Positions 33,284 through 42,091 of a stretch of DNA of 64,000 bases are shown here, piece by piece. The stretch is from Paenibacillus sambharensis (GTDB lineage: Bacteria; Bacillota; Bacilli; Paenibacillales; Paenibacillaceae), in contig NZ_QKRB01000054.1 of the NCBI RefSeq assembly GCF_003233845.1, positions 1-64,000 of the forward strand, written 5' to 3'. A program made the translations under genes and the position numbers. Position 1 is the first letter of the stretch. Each line of letters opens with the position of its first letter. The notes under the pieces are model-generated. The model was not told where the DNA came from. It did not search any database and saw nothing but the letters and a program-made list of their open reading frames with translations.

Positions 33284-33411
33284 GTTCAACACCCCTTGTA
33301 CGATTTTGGCCGTTAGTGGTCTAAAAAGAAGAAGGGCTCGTATACATAGTACTACAAAACGATGGTTGTACCAAATTTCGGACACACATGCAAAGGGGAG
33401 GCTCGGTTACT

Positions 33412-34482
33412 ATGATTCGAACTGGTGGATGGAAAAGAAGGACGGCGCTGGGGGTGCTTGCAATCCCGCTGCTGACGGCCGGCTGCGGACTGCTTCCAGG
33501 TCAATCGGCAGAGCAGATCGATCCGCCGATGGTCCAGTATGATACGGGTGCTGCCGAGGCTGCACAGGCGGGAGCTGCCCTGGCGGAGTCGGCTGTGAAG
33601 GAGAAGGGCAAGCAGCTGACGGTTTACTTAAAGGACAGCGGGGATTACCTGGCACCGGTTACGATTATGGCTGACACGGGGGAGGAAGCGGGTGCTGCCG
33701 GCCGCATTGCGCTGGAGATGATGGTTGAGGACGGACCGCATGCGGGCGAGCTGCCGGTCGGCTTCCGGGGAATTCTGCCTAAGGGTACAAGTATCAACAG
33801 TTTGCATATTGATGCCGGGCAGAAGCTGGCAACCGTTGATTTTACCAAGCCGTTCACCGATTACAGCCTTCAGGACGAAAGGAAAATTGTCGAAGCCATC
33901 ACGTGGACGTTAACGGGAATTTCCGGTGTGGAGCAGGTTCAGATTCTGCATGAAGGGGAGAAGCTGATGGAGATGCCGGTCGACGGTTATCCGCTCAGCA
34001 AGCCGCTCACCCGGCAGATCGGCATTAATCTTGAAGTAGGCCCGGGTGTCGAGCACAGCCAGTCCATGCCGGTTACGCTGTACTTCTCCGCGCTGTCGGA
34101 GGATAATGAGCAGTATTATGTCCCGGTAACACGCCTCGTTGACCGGAGCGGGGAGCCTGCCAAGGAAGCGCTCCAGCAGCTGATTGCAGGACCTTTGGAC
34201 AGCCGCGAGCTAAACTATGTTATGACATCGGACGTGCAGGTGAAGGCAATCAGCCAGAAGGGCGACACCGTTATGGTTGAACTGAACGAGGAAACCTATG
34301 AGGAAGGACAGCAGCTTCCAGCAGAAATGCTCCAGGCAGTTGTGCTTTCCGTCACAGAGAACACGGGTGCTGCAAAGGTATTGATCCGGGTCAACGGCTT
34401 ATCGGACGTGGTCGATACCAATAACCGCTCCTACGCGGAGCCGGTGGGAAGACCGGATTTTGTTAATGCACTGAAGGCTTGA
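33412..34482 (+). CDS. gerM: Germination/sporulation lipoprotein GerM
   Basis: A 356-residue lipoprotein. The signal peptide ends in a lipobox (LLTAGCG, Cys about residue 26). Two GerMN domains follow (about 60-190 and 205-345), each with a KQLTVYLKD- or PVTLYFSA-type opening strand. GerM is needed for normal sporulation and germination in Bacillus and sits on the outer face of the membrane. GGGGAGG at 33395-33401 is 10 nt before ATG 33412. The gerM-rph-rdgB order is the same as in Bacillus subtilis. It is followed by a terminator, so rph has its own start. Confidence 0.93.
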   Translation: MIRTGGWKRRTALGVLAIPLLTAGCGLLPGQSAEQIDPPMVQYDTGAAEAAQAGAALAESAVKEKGKQLTVYLKDSGDYLAPVTIMADTGEEAGAAGRIALEMMVEDGPHAGELPVGFRGILPKGTSINSLHIDAGQKLATVDFTKPFTDYSLQDERKIVEAITWTLTGISGVEQVQILHEGEKLMEMPVDGYPLSKPLTRQIGINLEVGPGVEHSQSMPVTLYFSALSEDNEQYYVPVTRLVDRSGEPAKEALQQLIAGPLDSRELNYVMTSDVQVKAISQKGDTVMVELNEETYEEGQQLPAEMLQAVVLSVTENTGAAKVLIRVNGLSDVVDTNNRSYAEPVGRPDFVNALKA

Positions 34483-34510
34483 TGCGGAAATAATGCCAGT
34501 AAATAGGGAT

Positions 34511-34548
34511 GGAGGACCTGTCTGCCGTGCGGATCCTCCTCCTTTTTT
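34511..34548 (+). terminator. Intrinsic terminator after gerM
   Basis: GGAGGA and TCCTCC with further pairing inside are followed by CCTTTTTT. Confidence 0.75.
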
Positions 34549-34621
34549 CTGTTCCAAGAGGTGCTACAGGCCTTCTGACAATCGCTTGGCATGACCTCAG
34601 GATGCTTTTCCCAGATGACTT

Positions 34622-34630
34622 TGGTAAAAT
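34622..34630 (+). promoter_or_regulatory. Extended -10 promoter for rph-rdgB
   Basis: TGGTAAAAT fits TG-N-TAAAAT. The -35 is weak. It lies about 48 nt before the rph start and after the gerM terminator. Confidence 0.4.
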
Positions 34631-34677
34631 AAGAAAGGCTTTCAAGGCCACCATCAGATGATCAGGAGGCTTACCGG

Positions 34678-35424
34678 ATGAGAACAGATAAACGCCAGAG
34701 CGATGAGCTGAGGCCGGTTACAATACAACTCAATGTTAATAAATATGCTGAGGGCTCTGTATTGATTGAGATGGGCGAAACCAAGGTGCTGTGCACGGCT
34801 ACTGTGGAAGAGAAGGTGCCCCAATTCATGAAGGGACAGGGCAAGGGCTGGATCAATGCGGAATATTCCATGCTCCCTAGAGCGACGCAAACCCGCAATC
34901 AGCGGGAATCGGCACGAGGCAAGCTGACCGGAAGAACCATGGAAATTCAGCGCCTGATTGGCCGCGCGCTGCGCTCGGTCGTTGACCTTCAAGCACTTGG
35001 GGAGCGGACGATTACACTGGACTGCGATGTGATTCAGGCGGATGGCGGGACACGGACTACATCCATAACAGGCGCTTTCGTTGCCCTGTCGCTTGCTGTA
35101 CATAAGCTGGCGCAGCAGCATACCTTTGCCAAGTATCCGATCACCGATTACCTGGCATCCGTAAGTGTGGGGGTTATTAAGGAAGAGGCGCTTCTTGATC
35201 TTAACTACGAAGAGGATTCACAGGCTAAGGTGGATATGAACGTCGTCATGACCGGGGCGGGAAAATTTGTGGAAATCCAGGGAACGGGTGAGGAAGCCCC
35301 ATTCTCGCGGGAAGAACTGGACATGCTGCTGATGCTTGGCGAGACAGGAATCCGTGAATTGATCGGCAAGCAGCGAGTGGTGCTGGGCGAAGCGGGCAGC
35401 AGAATTGGAGTTCAGCTGGCATGA
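34678..35424 (+). CDS. rph: Ribonuclease PH
   Basis: RNase PH is a phosphorolytic 3'-5' exoribonuclease that trims tRNA 3' ends, acting as a hexamer. The 248-residue protein has the family pattern: [91 protein letters not shown] and [17 protein letters not shown]-like residues. AGGAGG stands well placed before ATG 34678. Its stop overlaps the rdgB start (ATGA), so the two are coupled. Confidence 0.97.
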   Translation: MRTDKRQSDELRPVTIQLNVNKYAEGSVLIEMGETKVLCTATVEEKVPQFMKGQGKGWINAEYSMLPRATQTRNQRESARGKLTGRTMEIQRLIGRALRSVVDLQALGERTITLDCDVIQADGGTRTTSITGAFVALSLAVHKLAQQHTFAKYPITDYLASVSVGVIKEEALLDLNYEEDSQAKVDMNVVMTGAGKFVEIQGTGEEAPFSREELDMLLMLGETGIRELIGKQRVVLGEAGSRIGVQLA

Positions 35425-36110
35425 ATGCGGCAGGCAGCGGCAATACGGTAATCGTAGCGACGAAGAATGCAGGTAAAGTCCGTGAGTTTGCCCATGCGTT
35501 CGCCCCGCTGGGTTTAACGGTTCACAGCATGTTCGATTATGATCATCTTCCCGAAATCGTTGAGGATGGCGACACCTTCCGGGCGAACGCCAGGAAGAAG
35601 GCGGAGACGGTAGGCCAGGCACTCGGTCTGCCTGTGCTTGCGGACGATTCCGGTCTTGAAGTGGCACTGCTTGGTGGAGCGCCGGGCGTCTATTCCGCGC
35701 GCTATGCCGGAGAAGGGGCCAGTGACAAGGCGAATAATGAGAAGCTTCTTCGCGAGCTAGAACGGATCAGAAGGGAGCACCCGGAGACGGATGTACAGTT
35801 GGATAACCGGGATGAGGCCGGCATTCTTCCGGATGGAGCGAAGCTTCTCAGCCGTGCGCGCTTCGTGTGCGCTCTGGCATTCTATAACCCGATCTCCCGA
35901 ACCTTCACGGATTCGGAGGGCTTTGCGGAGGGCTGGATTGTTGACAGGCCGTTCGGCGTGGAAGGCTTCGGGTACGATCCGCTCTTCTGGGTTCCTTCAT
36001 TTAACCGGACTATGGGGGAGCTGTCCAAGGATGAGAAGCAGTCGATCAGCCATAGAGGCCAAGCACTGAAACGGCTAATTGACAACCTCGGCGGCCCAAA
36101 GGCAGACTAA
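35421..36110 (+). CDS. rdgB: XTP/dITP diphosphatase (RdgB/HAM1)
   Basis: A Ham1-family pyrophosphatase that hydrolyses non-canonical purine nucleotides (ITP, dITP, XTP) and keeps them out of DNA and RNA. The motifs are [63 protein letters not shown] and [19 protein letters not shown]. At 229 residues it is about 30 longer than Bacillus YsnA, because of an insertion near residues 113-143 ([12 protein letters not shown] and following). It is coupled to rph and ends facing asnB, with a shared hairpin between. Confidence 0.94.
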   Translation: MNAAGSGNTVIVATKNAGKVREFAHAFAPLGLTVHSMFDYDHLPEIVEDGDTFRANARKKAETVGQALGLPVLADDSGLEVALLGGAPGVYSARYAGEGASDKANNEKLLRELERIRREHPETDVQLDNRDEAGILPDGAKLLSRARFVCALAFYNPISRTFTDSEGFAEGWIVDRPFGVEGFGYDPLFWVPSFNRTMGELSKDEKQSISHRGQALKRLIDNLGGPKAD

Positions 36111-36140
36111 ACAGGCAGTACACGTTCATAGTCAATGAAA

Positions 36141-36192
36141 AAGGGCTGATCCACTCCCGTTCGCTTGCGAACAGGTTTTGGACTCAGCCCTT
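36141..36192. terminator. Bidirectional hairpin between rdgB and asnB
   Basis: AAGGGCTGA and TCAGCCCTT form the outer stem, with GTTCGC/GCGAAC inside. On the complement the stem leads into TTTCATTG. It can end both convergent transcripts, but the T runs are short. Confidence 0.65.
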
Positions 36193-36211
36193 GCTGCATA
36201 AACGAGCATTG

Positions 36212-38056
36212 TTAGCGAATAGTGACTTTATACGTCCGCAGCCAAGTGTCCACTTGCGTCAGATAGGCAAACAGCTGCGGACCGGACATCAGCTGACCAA
36301 ACCACGGGATGTTCGAAGTGGCAGCGTCCGATTCAGCGATCTCTCTTATTTTCTTGACATTAATCAGCTGCAGCAGCGGTGATGAGCTGTCGTCCAGCAC
36401 TTCCAGAAGGCGGCTCCTGACCGCTTCCAGATAATTCGGGTTATGGGTCTTAGGATAAGGACTCTTCTTGCGCGTTAATACATCATCCGGAAGCACACCC
36501 CTAAGCGCTTTACGGAGAATACCCTTCTCCCGGTCGCCGGCTGTCTTGATCTCCCAAGGTATATTGAATACATACTGAACAAGCCTGTGGTCGCAGAATG
36601 GCACCCGGACTTCGAGTCCCACAGCCATGCTCATTCTGTCCTTGCGGTCGAGCAGGGTTGGCATGAACCTTGTAATATTCAGGTAGGACATTTCGCGCAT
36701 CCGCTGCATTGCGGCATCTTCGCCAGCAAGCTTGGGGACTTCACTGATTGCTTCAGCATACCGGGCCTCGATATAATCCAGCGGCTTGATCCAATCGGCG
36801 ATGTCCGGAGCCAGCAGCTCCGCACGCATAGCAGAAGCAAGCGCCCAAGGGAAGGTGCGTGCCTGAAGCGATTCTTCCCGATGGAACCACGGGTACCCGC
36901 CGAATATTTCGTCAGCAGCCTCGCCGGAGATGGCCACGGTGGCATTCTTCTTGATCTCCCGGCAGAACAGATAGAGGGAGGCGTCTACATCGGCCATTCC
37001 CGGCAGGTCCCGTGCAAAGACCGCTTCATCCAGTGCGCCGGCCAGCTCGGGCGTGTCGAAGTAGATGTTGTGATGCCGGGTTCCCAGATGCTCGGTCATT
37101 CGCTTGATCCAGGGCGCATCGGAATTAGGCTGAAAAGCATGCGCTTTAAAATGCTTGTCGTTATCGACGTAATCGACGGAGAAGGTGTCCACTATACCTT
37201 GGCCGGTAGAGTTATAGTAATTGACAGCCAGGGTTGTGAGCGCGCTGGAATCCAGCCCGCCGGACAGCAGGGTACAGACCGGCACATCGGAGATGAGCTG
37301 GCGTTCGACCGTATCGCGGAGCAGCTCGCCGACCTTGGCGGCTGTAGTCTGTACATCGTCTTCATGTGGCTGGCTCTCCAGCTTCCAGTATGTCCGGGTG
37401 CGGACCCCGGATCTGTCGACCGTCAGGCACTGGCCTGCTCTAAGCTCGGTGAGCTCACGATACACGCCTTGCCCGGGGGTACGTGCCGGACCGATAATGA
37501 ATATTTCCGCAAGTCCTTCCGCCCCAACCTCAGGCTTGAAGGATGGGTGGGCCAGAATAGCCTTTGGCTCGGAGCCGAAGATGAACAGTCCTTCTGCACG
37601 GCTGTAGAAGAAAGGCTTCACCCCGAGTCTGTCACGGGCTGCGAACAGCTTTTGTTCATTGGAGTCCCAGATGGCAAAGGCAAATATGCCGTTGAAGCGC
37701 TCCAGCGCTTCTGGTCCCCATTCCACATAAGCGGCAAGCAGAACCTCCGTATCGCAGGTCGTCGTGAAGGTATGTCCGCGCGAAACCAGCTCATGCTTTA
37801 ATTCCAGAGCGTTATAGAGCTCTCCATTGTATACGAGAACGAATGTATTGTCCCCGGCTTGCCTGATCATGGGCTGCAGGCCGTTCTCCGGGTCAATAAC
37901 GCTAAGCCTGCGGTGACCAAGCGCACAGTTCGCAGTAATCCAGGTGCCCGAAGCATCGGGTCCCCGCGCTGTGAGCGTATCCGTCATTCTTTCAAGTGTT
38001 GCGCTTTCCTGGGTCAGATCATGCGACCAATCGATCCATCCGGTGATTCCGCACAT
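36212..38056 (-). CDS. asnB: Asparagine synthase (glutamine-hydrolysing)
   Basis: Makes asparagine from aspartate, glutamine and ATP. The protein starts MCGITGWIDW, so Cys2 becomes the N-terminal nucleophile of the glutaminase domain (about 1-230, with GHRRLSVID and the YNGELYN segment). The synthetase domain carries the pyrophosphate loop LLSGGLDSSALT and the ISGEAADEIFGGYPWF segment. At 614 residues it is the AsnB/AsnO type. GGGAGAGGA precedes this ATG; a 50-residue extension would bury the catalytic Cys and is rejected. It is transcribed away from two small unknown genes. Confidence 0.95.
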   Translation of the reverse strand: MCGITGWIDWSHDLTQESATLERMTDTLTARGPDASGTWITANCALGHRRLSVIDPENGLQPMIRQAGDNTFVLVYNGELYNALELKHELVSRGHTFTTTCDTEVLLAAYVEWGPEALERFNGIFAFAIWDSNEQKLFAARDRLGVKPFFYSRAEGLFIFGSEPKAILAHPSFKPEVGAEGLAEIFIIGPARTPGQGVYRELTELRAGQCLTVDRSGVRTRTYWKLESQPHEDDVQTTAAKVGELLRDTVERQLISDVPVCTLLSGGLDSSALTTLAVNYYNSTGQGIVDTFSVDYVDNDKHFKAHAFQPNSDAPWIKRMTEHLGTRHHNIYFDTPELAGALDEAVFARDLPGMADVDASLYLFCREIKKNATVAISGEAADEIFGGYPWFHREESLQARTFPWALASAMRAELLAPDIADWIKPLDYIEARYAEAISEVPKLAGEDAAMQRMREMSYLNITRFMPTLLDRKDRMSMAVGLEVRVPFCDHRLVQYVFNIPWEIKTAGDREKGILRKALRGVLPDDVLTRKKSPYPKTHNPNYLEAVRSRLLEVLDDSSSPLLQLINVKKIREIAESDAATSNIPWFGQLMSGPQLFAYLTQVDTWLRTYKVTIR

Positions 38057-38192
38057 ATCACTCAGTCCTCTCCCGTCTTTATTTCCGTCATAGCGCGGTA
38101 ATGGAGATATATGCGGAATCGAGGCATAAAATGTCTGTCCGCTTGGAACTCTAACCGTGCAGATATCTTTCACCAATAAGGAGCTGTACGGC

Positions 38193-38543
38193 ATGCAAAC
38201 TGGCAATGATGCGTATTTTGCCCGTAAACCGTTCTATGTGTCTGTAGGTGCCGGTCAAATATTGGAGGATCCGGGGGCTGCTGCTTACGAGCTGGAGATC
38301 AGGGCAAACGAGGAAGAGCTGAACAAGCTGCAGGAGCTGTTTGAGGAGCTCTCAAGCATGGACGAGGCGCAGGTGTTCCATTTTGTAAAACATCCTTACG
38401 GCACGGCAACCCGCGGTGAGATCAATGATGGATACGAAGGGATCCTGGCCGATATATATAAGCTTCTGCACATGCTGGGGACAGATGAAACCAAGCGGCA
38501 TATTGAGAGCATGCATACGAATGAGCCGGAGGGAACGGTATGA
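38193..38543 (+). CDS. Conserved hypothetical protein, 116 aa
   Basis: I do not recognise this family. The 116-residue soluble protein is acidic and mostly helical. After a strand-like start (PFYVSVGAGQIL), a charged segment follows (YELEIRANEEELNKLQELFEELSSM), then HFVKHPYG, and a C-terminal helix (GILADIYKLLHMLGTDETKRHIESM). AAGGAG lies about 10 nt before ATG 38193. It overlaps the next gene by ATGA, so the two are a coupled pair. The pair is divergent from asnB with a 136-bp gap between. Confidence 0.65.
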   Translation: MQTGNDAYFARKPFYVSVGAGQILEDPGAAAYELEIRANEEELNKLQELFEELSSMDEAQVFHFVKHPYGTATRGEINDGYEGILADIYKLLHMLGTDETKRHIESMHTNEPEGTV

Positions 38544-38884
38544 TACAGGTAATCCATGCCGCATTCAGAAGAGTGGCGGAGCGGGACGGAAGGACGTGCG
38601 GCGAGGTAGAGGTGAACACCGATCAGGCGGAGGCGCCGAAGGTGCTCGCTTATTTTGCCGCAGCGAAGAATAATGACTATGACCTGGTTGCGGTCGTGAA
38701 GAACGACGCGGATTATGAGATCGACTGGTATGACAACAGCATGCATCAGGCCTTTACCGACGAGACGGCGATATTCAAGGCGGACGGGGCGGAGGAGAGC
38801 GGCGAAGAGCGGTCATCCTTCAAGGAGCAGGTCTTGTCGCACGGAAACATCAGAGAGGAGCTCCGCCGGGAGCTGATAGGGTAA
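38540..38884 (+). CDS. Conserved hypothetical protein, 114 aa
   Basis: No named function is recognised. The 114-residue protein begins MIQVIHAAFRRVAE and has a beta-rich middle (DLVAVVKNDADYEIDWYDNSMHQ). A charged C-terminal half follows that would be helical (FKEQVLSHGNIREELRREL). There are no membrane segments or cysteine clusters. It starts within the stop of the previous gene, so the two products are made together and may interact. A terminator follows that also serves the convergent yihY-like gene. Confidence 0.65.
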   Translation: MIQVIHAAFRRVAERDGRTCGEVEVNTDQAEAPKVLAYFAAAKNNDYDLVAVVKNDADYEIDWYDNSMHQAFTDETAIFKADGAEESGEERSSFKEQVLSHGNIREELRRELIG

Positions 38885-38907
38885 GCATATATTCTGGACA
38901 AAGAAAA

Positions 38908-38946
38908 ACAAGCCTTACGACCTTGCGGAAGTAGGCTTGTTTTTGT
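38908..38946. terminator. Bidirectional terminator between the small gene pair and the YihY-like gene
   Basis: ACAAGCCTtAC and GTaGGCTTGT form the stem, TTTTTGTT follows on the plus side, and the complement side reads into TTTTTCTTT. The stem overlaps the last codons of the minus-strand gene. Confidence 0.85.
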
Positions 38947-39823
38947 TCATATTCCAGCTGGTAGAAGACTCTCGGCTTTGAGCCGTTCGAGGCTTGCGTT
39001 CTTTCTCGCCAAGGGCTGCGGTTGCGTTGATTTCGCCTCCGAGCACAATGATGATGGCACTGATGTACATCCAGATCAGGAGCACCATCACCGCCCCCAG
39101 GCTTCCGTATGTCTTGGTGTAGTTGCCAAAATTATTTACATAAAAGGAGAAGAGCAGCGAGGTCACGATCCAGCCGATTGTGGCAAATGCAGACCCCGGT
39201 ATGACCTCCTTCCAGGTCAGCTTGCGGTTTGGCGTTACCCGGTACAGCAGCATGAACACCCCGAACATGACAAGCAGCGGTATGACATATTTCATAATGC
39301 CCCATAGAAGCTCAAAGCCCGCCGGATACCCCATCCATGAGAACAGGTACTCGCCAAGCACCCGGCCGAAGACGACCATCAGCATAGCCAGCAGAATGAC
39401 CACGGCCAGCACCAGCGTTGACAGTATCGCGATTCCTCTAACCTTCCAGAAGGGGCGGGTCTCTTCCTCATCATAAGCCTTGTTAATCCCCTTGATTACG
39501 GCGTTAATGCCGTTGGAAGCCGCCCAGATTGTGGCCAGCATACCGAAGGAGAGGAGGGCGCCGCTCTGGTTGTTCGTTACTTCGTTGACGATTACCCGGA
39601 CACTCTGACCTGTTTCCTCAGGAAGAAGCCTGATTAATTGTTCAATCAAGTCGCTGCCGGACAGATGCGCATACCCCAACACACTAACAAGAAAAATCAG
39701 AAAAGGGAAGAATGCAAGGATCAAATAGTAGGTAAGCTGAGCCCCCAGGGCCGGAACCTCATCATCCTTCACGCGGGCATACAGCTGTTTGCCAAAGTAA
39801 ATCGTTTTTTCTTTGCGGTTCAT
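38915..39823 (-). CDS. YihY/virulence factor BrkB family membrane protein
   Basis: A 302-residue polytopic membrane protein of the YihY (BrkB, formerly RNase BN) family; its function is not settled. The family features are ALGAQLTYYLILAFFPFLIFLVSVLGY, then NEVTNNQSGALLSFGMLATIWAASNGINAVIKGINKAYDEEETRPFWKVRGIA and four further hydrophobic segments. LLIWMYISAIIIVLGGEINA comes near the end and a basic Ser/Arg-rich tail follows. AGGAGG precedes ATG on the complement. It stands alone, with a 582-bp gap upstream before the riboswitch-controlled unit. Confidence 0.9.
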   Translation of the reverse strand: MNRKEKTIYFGKQLYARVKDDEVPALGAQLTYYLILAFFPFLIFLVSVLGYAHLSGSDLIEQLIRLLPEETGQSVRVIVNEVTNNQSGALLSFGMLATIWAASNGINAVIKGINKAYDEEETRPFWKVRGIAILSTLVLAVVILLAMLMVVFGRVLGEYLFSWMGYPAGFELLWGIMKYVIPLLVMFGVFMLLYRVTPNRKLTWKEVIPGSAFATIGWIVTSLLFSFYVNNFGNYTKTYGSLGAVMVLLIWMYISAIIIVLGGEINATAALGEKERKPRTAQSRESSTSWNMNKNKPTSARS

Positions 39824-39969
39824 CGGCAGCCTCCTTTCTATTCTCGGTTAGTTTATGCTCTATTACCCTGGCTTGTTTGCCGATAATCGGCTGGGAGAGA
39901 GCGATTAGGAAGAGGGGACTACAAAACGTGAATATTTTGTATAATTCGACATTATTTTTGGGTTTGTTA

Positions 39970-39998
39970 TTGATTTGTCCGCTTGGAAATAGTATTAT
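39970..39998 (+). promoter_or_regulatory. Candidate sigma-A promoter upstream of the riboswitch
   Basis: TTGATT and TATTAT are separated by 17 nt. A transcript from here would run about 185 nt before the aptamer. TATATA at 40183-40188 with TTGTAT 17 nt upstream is a nearer option, but its start point would fall inside the aptamer. Confidence 0.5.
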
Positions 39999-40143
39999 GA
40001 ATCCATTCTTCAAATCTCAAAGTCTTCCATTTCCTAAGATTGTACAACTATCAGACTAGACACGATGAGACCCGCAGACAGAGTAGTTCGGGCGCTTGGA
40101 AGGGGAAGGATACGAATACGATATTCCTAGTATATTCAAATGG

Positions 40144-40158
40144 TGAGAATGATTTTCA
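40144..40158. promoter_or_regulatory. Fur-like box
   Basis: TGAGAAT-G-ATTTTCA matches the 7-1-7 Fur consensus TGATAATNATTATCA at 12 of 14 defined bases. It lies 31 nt before the aptamer. If real, iron would add a second input to the decarboxylase-chemoreceptor unit. A chance match in AT-rich DNA is possible. Confidence 0.42.
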
Positions 40159-40188
40159 ATTGTATGCCACTGAATCTCTTATTATATA

Positions 40189-40271
40189 GGGGCAAAGCTG
40201 CCGAAAGGCAGTGACGCAAAGCTACAGGGACTACAACCGTTTATTAAGCTGCGGTAATGTCAGCCAGCTCC
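40189..40271 (+). ncRNA. Cyclic di-GMP-I (GEMM) riboswitch aptamer
   Basis: The closing stem pairs GGGGC with GCTCC (one G-U). AAA follows the 5' arm. A short stem GCTGCC/GGCAGT is capped by a GAAA tetraloop. Then comes the invariant GACGCAAAGC stretch and a second arm with CCG/CGG pairing and a CTACAACC-type receptor side, closing with AATGTCAGCCAGC. This order (GGCAAA, GNRA-capped stem, GACGCAAAGC, receptor arm, GCCAGC) is that of GEMM-I aptamers such as Vc2. Ligand binding is known for the class and inferred here. The direction of control is not evident. Confidence 0.88.
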
Positions 40272-40405
40272 AATCATGGCGTCTGGATGCTCCATTTTAC
40301 AGGAAGCACTTGATGCTTATTTTGCTGTGCGCGCTCATCTCAGATGGCCTTGCGTCTACACAACTGAGTTGCGAAATAATGAAGAATAGAGAAAGAGGGT
40401 TCGTA
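40272..40405 (+). promoter_or_regulatory. Leader between aptamer and decarboxylase start (expression platform)
   Basis: A small AAGCA/TGCTT stem (40304-40318) followed by ATTTTG could act as a weak terminator. A longer alternative pairing involves GCTCCA from the aptamer end with TGGATGC at about 40283-40290, which would compete with the aptamer closing stem. This suggests a switch by termination, but I cannot settle the structure by eye. Confidence 0.4.
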
Positions 40406-42091
40406 ATGGATAGGGAGAGTATGACAGACATCAGGCAGCTGTTTCCCAGTGATGATGGTAATGCGGAGAGACGAAATGTAATGCTTGGTCTGTTTGAACA
40501 GCTGCTTAAAGGGACTGATGCGCTGAAAGATCCGGATGCCGTCTATCTGAAGGGCTCCAAAGACCGGTCAGGCTCGTTCTACCGTGACATACTGAAGACA
40601 AGCTCTGTGCCGGCCCAAGGAATGAAGATGGAGGAGGTTGGAGACAAGCTGCTTCACCTGCTTCATGCGCATCCTTACCACACCAAGTATTTTCTGACCA
40701 ATATCCTGCCTATGGCGAGTATCCCGGGCATCGCCGGCATGCTGGCTGCATTTATGGTCAATGGCAACAATCTATGGGATGTATACGGTCCTGCAGGGGC
40801 AGAAGCCGAGGTTAATGTAATCGCGATGATGTCCAGGGTGGCCGGCTATGACCCGCTTGTCAGCGGCGGCTATACAACCTGGGGAGGACAAGGTGCGATT
40901 TTTACCGGCCTCAGGATGGCGATCGCCAAATTTGCTCCGGAAGCCAAGCGTAGGGGAGTGCCGGACAATCTGTATGCGTTCTGCTCGGAAGCGGCTCACT
41001 ACAGCTTGTATAAGTCTATGGAAGCGACCGGGCTCGGCAGCGACCGGCTGGTCCGTGTGCGTACACTGCCCGACAGCTCAATGGATACGGCAGACTTGAG
41101 GCGTAAGCTCGAGCAGGTGATTCATAAAGGCGGAATCCCCGTCTATATCGTGGCTACGACCTCGACAACGGATGCCATGGGGATTGATGATGTAAGCAGC
41201 GTCCGCGAGACTGCACAGTCGGTAGCAGCCGCTCACGGCTTGCAGCGGCCGCATATTCATGCTGATTCTGCGCTTGGAGGATTTTTCGCTTTCTTCAACG
41301 ATTATGACTTTGAAGCTAACCCGCTTGCTTTTTCCGCTCCAGTGCTTGAGGCGTTGGGAGCAATCCGCAGCAGGATGATTCATCTGAGCCTGGCCGATTC
41401 GTTGTGCTTTGATTTCCAGAAGCTCGGACAAACGCCGTATACGACAAGTCTTTTCCTGGTGAAGAACGCGCAGGATTTGAATTTGGTTGATCTTGAGCCG
41501 GAGGAGACCCCTTATGTTGGACACCGCGGCTACGGCCAGTACCATACCGGCTACACGCTGGAATGCTCGCGGATGGCCAGCTCGATCAGTATCTATAGTG
41601 CGCTGCTTGCTTTCGGGGCGGACGGCTACCGCAGGCTCCTGGCACAGTTCGTAGAAGTAAATCTGGCTTTCCGCGCTGAGCTTGCGCTCCGTGCTCCTGA
41701 GCTTGTGGTCGTGAACCCGGCTAACCCGGGGATTATCACCCTGTTCCGGATATATCCGAAGGACGTGCCCGGCTTCTGGGAAGAGGTGGCAGGCGGATGC
41801 ACGCTGGACCAGATCAGAAGAACGAACGAGATGAATGAACGGTTGTTCGAGGCGCTTGGCGAAGGCCGGGACCGGATGTTCTTCGGCGATACCAAGAAGC
41901 ATCTGGTCGTGAAGACGAAGGATGGCAATCAGACTGCGCTCTATGCTTCCAAGCTGTTCGTGATCTCGCCATACACGCAGGTAGAGCATGTAGGAGAAAT
42001 CGTGACCTACTTGAAACAAGTTGCAGCAGCCGTCATTGCTGAATATGAAGCACACTCCATGAAGGAAGGTCTGGTTCCCCTTGAAACGTAA
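40406..42091 (+). CDS. PLP-dependent group II amino-acid decarboxylase
   Basis: A 561-residue fold-type I decarboxylase of the glutamate/aspartate/tyrosine decarboxylase superfamily. The ring-stacking His is in SEAAHYS (about His198), the Asp contacting the pyridine nitrogen is in [10 protein letters not shown] (about Asp287), and the PLP-binding Lys is in [10 protein letters not shown] (about Lys339). An N-terminal helical domain and a roughly 100-residue C-terminal domain resemble tyrosine- and aspartate-type members. The substrate is not deducible. AGAGGG is 6 nt before ATG 40406; earlier in-frame codons lie in the riboswitch. It overlaps the chemoreceptor gene by 11 nt. Confidence 0.88.
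   Translation: MDRESMTDIRQLFPSDDGNAERRNVMLGLFEQLLKGTDALKDPDAVYLKGSKDRSGSFYRDILKTSSVPAQGMKMEEVGDKLLHLLHAHPYHTKYFLTNILPMASIPGIAGMLAAFMVNGNNLWDVYGPAGAEAEVNVIAMMSRVAGYDPLVSGGYTTWGGQGAIFTGLRMAIAKFAPEAKRRGVPDNLYAFCSEAAHYSLYKSMEATGLGSDRLVRVRTLPDSSMDTADLRRKLEQVIHKGGIPVYIVATTSTTDAMGIDDVSSVRETAQSVAAAHGLQRPHIHADSALGGFFAFFNDYDFEANPLAFSAPVLEALGAIRSRMIHLSLADSLCFDFQKLGQTPYTTSLFLVKNAQDLNLVDLEPEETPYVGHRGYGQYHTGYTLECSRMASSISIYSALLAFGADGYRRLLAQFVEVNLAFRAELALRAPELVVVNPANPGIITLFRIYPKDVPGFWEEVAGGCTLDQIRRTNEMNERLFEALGEGRDRMFFGDTKKHLVVKTKDGNQTALYASKLFVISPYTQVEHVGEIVTYLKQVAAAVIAEYEAHSMKEGLVPLET

Larger units (their letters stand above)
39824..40405 (+). other. 582-bp intergenic region ahead of the decarboxylase unit
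   Basis: No protein gene fits here. It holds in order a good sigma-A promoter (39970-39998), a Fur-like inverted repeat (40144-40158), a cyclic-di-GMP-I aptamer (40189-40271) and about 134 nt of leader before the start codon. The stretch 40000-40140 is AT-rich and otherwise featureless by eye. Confidence 0.6.

Noticed and set aside
40096-40136. Sigma-D type motility promoter for the decarboxylase-chemoreceptor unit (TACGATAT)
   Set aside because: The -10 partly fits but no TAAA-like -35 lies at the right distance.
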